32,971 nucleotides of DNA, taken from contig JADCJL010000160.1 in assembly GCA_020247055.1 (NCBI GenBank), forward strand, positions 1 to 32,971. Direction: 5' to 3'. This document shows, piece after piece, positions 31,200-32,971 of this stretch. The translations under genes and the position numbers were made by a program. Position 1 is the first letter of the stretch; every line of letters starts with the position of its first letter. The stretch is from Acidobacteriaceae bacterium. GTDB taxonomy: Bacteria; Acidobacteriota; Terriglobia; Bryobacterales; Bryobacteraceae. A model generated the notes under the pieces. The model saw only the letters and a list, made by a program, of their open reading frames with translations, searched no databases and was not told the origin of the DNA.

Positions 31200-31859
31200 A
31201 TGAAACAGAGCAAGAGCGCAGTCCGGGAACGCGAGCAGCCGGACCTGCCGGCGGAGTTCGAAGCCGCGACGGCTGCCGACCTCGTGCCGGATGGTGGCGC
31301 GATCCGTCTCGATAGCCGGCAGGTGGAGGACGCCGCCTGGGTGGACGGGAAGGCCGGAGTCCTGCATCTCGAGGGTTGCGTGCTCCGCCGGGTGCGGTTA
31401 GCCGGTAGCGAGTTCGGCTCCGTCATCGCGAAAGACGTCCGCCTCGTCGGTTGCGACCTCGCCAACGTACGCGCCCACCGCCTCAACCTGGTCCGCGTCG
31501 AACTCATCGACTGCCGCTTCACCGGCTTCGCCACCCGCGCCGCCGACTGCCGCGACGTCCTCGTCCAGGACTCCGACCTGCGCTTCGCCCAACTCGCCGG
31601 CGCCCTCTTTCGCCGCTGTGCGTTCGCCTCGACCGACCTCACCGAAGCCGATCTCCGCGATGCCGACCTCACCAGCGTCCTCCTCCGCGGCTGCCAGCTC
31701 ACCCGGGCCGACCTCCGCCAAGCCCGCCTGCGCGGCGCCGACCTCCGTCAGTCGGATCTGGAAGAGATGCTGGTGGGCATCGCCGACCTCGACGGCGCCA
31801 TCGTCGATCCCGCCCAGGCCATGGTTCTGGCGCGCCTCATGGGCCTCCAGATCCGCTAA
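31200..31859 (+). CDS. Pentapeptide-repeat protein
   Basis: The 219-aa product contains some 25 pentapeptide units of the A(D/N)LXX kind from about residue 75 on, most clearly STDLTEADLRDADLTSVLL and RADLRQARLRGADLRQSDL, which form a right-handed quadrilateral beta-helix. The first 60 residues are outside the repeat. No signal peptide is visible. Known relatives range from DNA-gyrase-protecting mimics to proteins with no known role, so function is open. Start is uncertain: the ATG at 31200 gives MKQSKSAVRE; an ATG at 31167 lies inside the large inverted repeat. If TATATT at 31188 is the -10, the transcript would be leaderless from 31200. Confidence 0.85.
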   Translation: MKQSKSAVREREQPDLPAEFEAATAADLVPDGGAIRLDSRQVEDAAWVDGKAGVLHLEGCVLRRVRLAGSEFGSVIAKDVRLVGCDLANVRAHRLNLVRVELIDCRFTGFATRAADCRDVLVQDSDLRFAQLAGALFRRCAFASTDLTEADLRDADLTSVLLRGCQLTRADLRQARLRGADLRQSDLEEMLVGIADLDGAIVDPAQAMVLARLMGLQIR

Positions 31860-31902
31860 TCGCCGGCCAGCCAGTTTGCGGAACGTTTCCCCAAAAATCG
31901 GC

Positions 31903-31929
31903 TCAAGCTTCTCCCACCCGCACCGATAC
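31903..31929 (+). promoter_or_regulatory. Possible sigma-28 promoter before the GAF protein
   Basis: TCAA, 16 nt, CCGATAC differs from the sigma-28 consensus (TAAA ... CCGATAA) at one base in each box and has the classical spacer. The transcript would start near 31936. Chemotaxis receptors are common sigma-28 targets, which makes the match more interesting, but two mismatches leave it uncertain. Confidence 0.38.
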
Positions 31930-31943
31930 GTCTTCTGATGGTA

Positions 31944-31960
31944 GGAATTGATCGAATTCC
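31944..31960. promoter_or_regulatory. Palindrome in the leader of the GAF protein gene
   Basis: GGAATT-GATCG-AATTCC is a perfect 6-bp inverted repeat located between the possible sigma-28 promoter and the Shine-Dalgarno AAGGAG (31969-31974). It could be an operator or an mRNA hairpin with GAUCG loop. No regulator can be assigned. The remaining stretch from 31860 to 31902 shows nothing distinct. Confidence 0.35.
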
Positions 31961-31981
31961 TTCGCCATAAGGAGACAATTT

Positions 31982-32971
31982 ATGAAGTCAACTGGGAAGC
32001 GCCCCCGTGTCGTCGCCTCACAGGTTGAAGAAAAAATCCTCAATCTAAAACCGCGACTCTGTAGTGAAGATCTCTCCGCCCGGATCCCTATGGAGGATCT
32101 AGTCCCGGGCGAACAGCCGCTGGCAAGTGCCGTGAATGACTTAGTGAGTCATCTCGCCGCGCATGCCATCGACGCACGGCAACGAGCCCTAGAAGAGACG
32201 CAACGACTAGCCGCCGAATTAGTCGATGCTCGCGCCATTGCCGCCGCCGTCGCCGCCATCACCCAGGCGACCACCGAAGAAGATGCCGCCACGCAGGCGC
32301 TCGAAGCCGTTCGCTCCACCCTCGGCTGGGAGTATGCCTCCTATTGGAGGGTGGACAAAGCCGAGAACGCGCTGCGATTCGCCGCGGACACGGGCAAGGT
32401 GCCCGACGAGTTCCGCCGCGTTTCGCAAAGCGCCACGTTCAAGGAAGGCGTCGGCCTGTGCGGCCGCGCTTGGGAGCGCCGGGATCTGGTCTTCGTCCCG
32501 GATCTGGGCGAAGTGAAGGATTGCGTCCGGGCCTCCGCGGCACAAGGCGCCAGCGTCCGCTCCGCGGTCTGCCTGCCGATTGCAGTGGATGGTCAGGTTG
32601 TGGCCACCATGGACTTCTTCACGCGGGAAGTCCTGTCTCCCACCGTCGCGCGCCTCGAAGCGTTGCGCGGCATTGCGCGTTTCCTGTCGGCTGGCGTGGC
32701 GCGTTTGCGCAACCAGCAGAGCGAAAAAAATGCTGCGCAGGATGCCGAGGCGGTTCGCAAGGTCATGGAAAACGTCGGAGGCGTGGCAACCGAGCAGGAT
32801 GCCATCCGCACGGCTCTCGACACCGTCCGCGCCGTCTTCGGTTGGGCCTACGCCTCCTTCTGGGCCCTCGACCGCTCCGATAACAGCCTCAAGTTCAGCC
32901 TCGAATCCGGTACCGTGAGCGATGAGTTCCACCGCGTCACCAAGGTCACCCGCTTTTTCGAGGGCGTGGGG
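31982..32971 (+). CDS. Tandem GAF-domain sensor protein (5' part, cut by window edge)
   Basis: The frame runs open for 330 codons from ATG 31982, preceded by AAGGAG at 7 nt, to the window end. After about 80 unconserved, charged residues comes a GAF domain (about 94-245; TLGWEYASYWRVD, FKEGVGLCGRAWERRDLVFVP split, SAVCLPIAVDGQVVATMDFF), then a helical linker and the start of a second, clearly related GAF domain (from about 262; VFGWAYASFWALD, SDEFHRVT, FFEGVG). The two share about half their residues, so the protein holds an internal duplication and may have more copies beyond the edge. Such GAF arrays are found in methyl-accepting chemotaxis proteins and histidine kinases; the output domain is not in the window. 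The cytoplasmic location is suggested by lack of a signal or membrane helix. Confidence 0.82.
   Translation, partial: MKSTGKRPRVVASQVEEKILNLKPRLCSEDLSARIPMEDLVPGEQPLASAVNDLVSHLAAHAIDARQRALEETQRLAAELVDARAIAAAVAAITQATTEEDAATQALEAVRSTLGWEYASYWRVDKAENALRFAADTGKVPDEFRRVSQSATFKEGVGLCGRAWERRDLVFVPDLGEVKDCVRASAAQGASVRSAVCLPIAVDGQVVATMDFFTREVLSPTVARLEALRGIARFLSAGVARLRNQQSEKNAAQDAEAVRKVMENVGGVATEQDAIRTALDTVRAVFGWAYASFWALDRSDNSLKFSLESGTVSDEFHRVTKVTRFFEGVG

Overview
The window looks like a chromosomal segment of a GC-rich, flagellated Gram-negative-type bacterium. It is probably an acidobacterium of the Bryobacterales/Solibacter kind. That placement is inference from the C-terminal WGD-repeat subtilisin, the JAMM-like membrane protein, the short GNAT-type acetylglutamate synthase and the gene mix; a marker-gene tree would be needed to settle it. 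Nearly all of the sequence is protein-coding. I see no tRNA, rRNA, CRISPR array, insertion sequence or phage gene.

Region 1 (1-6.6 kb, minus strand) is a flagellar filament locus read fliW - csrA - flagellin 1 - flagellin 2 - flagellin 3 (the last cut by the window edge). The two complete flagellins are about 800 residues long, with an expanded four-module central region. The leaders of flagellins 1 and 3 each carry two perfect hairpins with GGA in the loop, and the second one holds the Shine-Dalgarno sequence. This is the layout expected for CsrA repression relieved by FliW. Flagellin 2 has neither hairpin nor a visible Shine-Dalgarno sequence. A good sigma-28 promoter precedes flagellin 3.

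Region 2 (6.7-13.6 kb) holds rsmI-glpD, a divergent membrane protein with a degenerate JAMM domain, and a tightly packed minus-strand run: enolase-superfamily enzyme, NodB-type polysaccharide deacetylase, acyl carrier protein and ketoacyl-ACP synthase. The last three recall the rhizobial NodB/NodF/NodE set and may acylate or trim a glycan.

Region 3 (13.6-17.8 kb, minus strand) has a molybdopterin-binding-type protein behind an elaborate intergenic region, then the arginine operon argC-argB-GNAT behind a palindromic ArgR-like operator, and a zinc-ribbon membrane protein.

Region 4 (17.8-22.8 kb) has a secreted metallo-beta-lactamase-fold hydrolase convergent with the sbcD-sbcC nuclease operon.

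Region 5 (22.8-28.9 kb, plus strand) reads small zinc-ribbon protein, cupin, metK, an AdoHcy-hydrolase-like protein that has lost its catalytic residues, trigger factor, and a CorA-like protein with an unusual long N-terminal domain.

Region 6 (29.1-33.0 kb, plus strand) has a secreted subtilisin with a WGDSVL repeat tail, a pentapeptide-repeat protein next to a 15-bp perfect inverted repeat, and the start of a tandem-GAF sensor protein behind a possible sigma-28 promoter.

The strongest candidates for new biology are the differential CsrA-site layout of the three flagellins, the AdoHcy-hydrolase pseudoenzyme downstream of metK, the deacetylase-ACP-KAS cassette, and the structured region upstream of the molybdopterin-binding-type gene.
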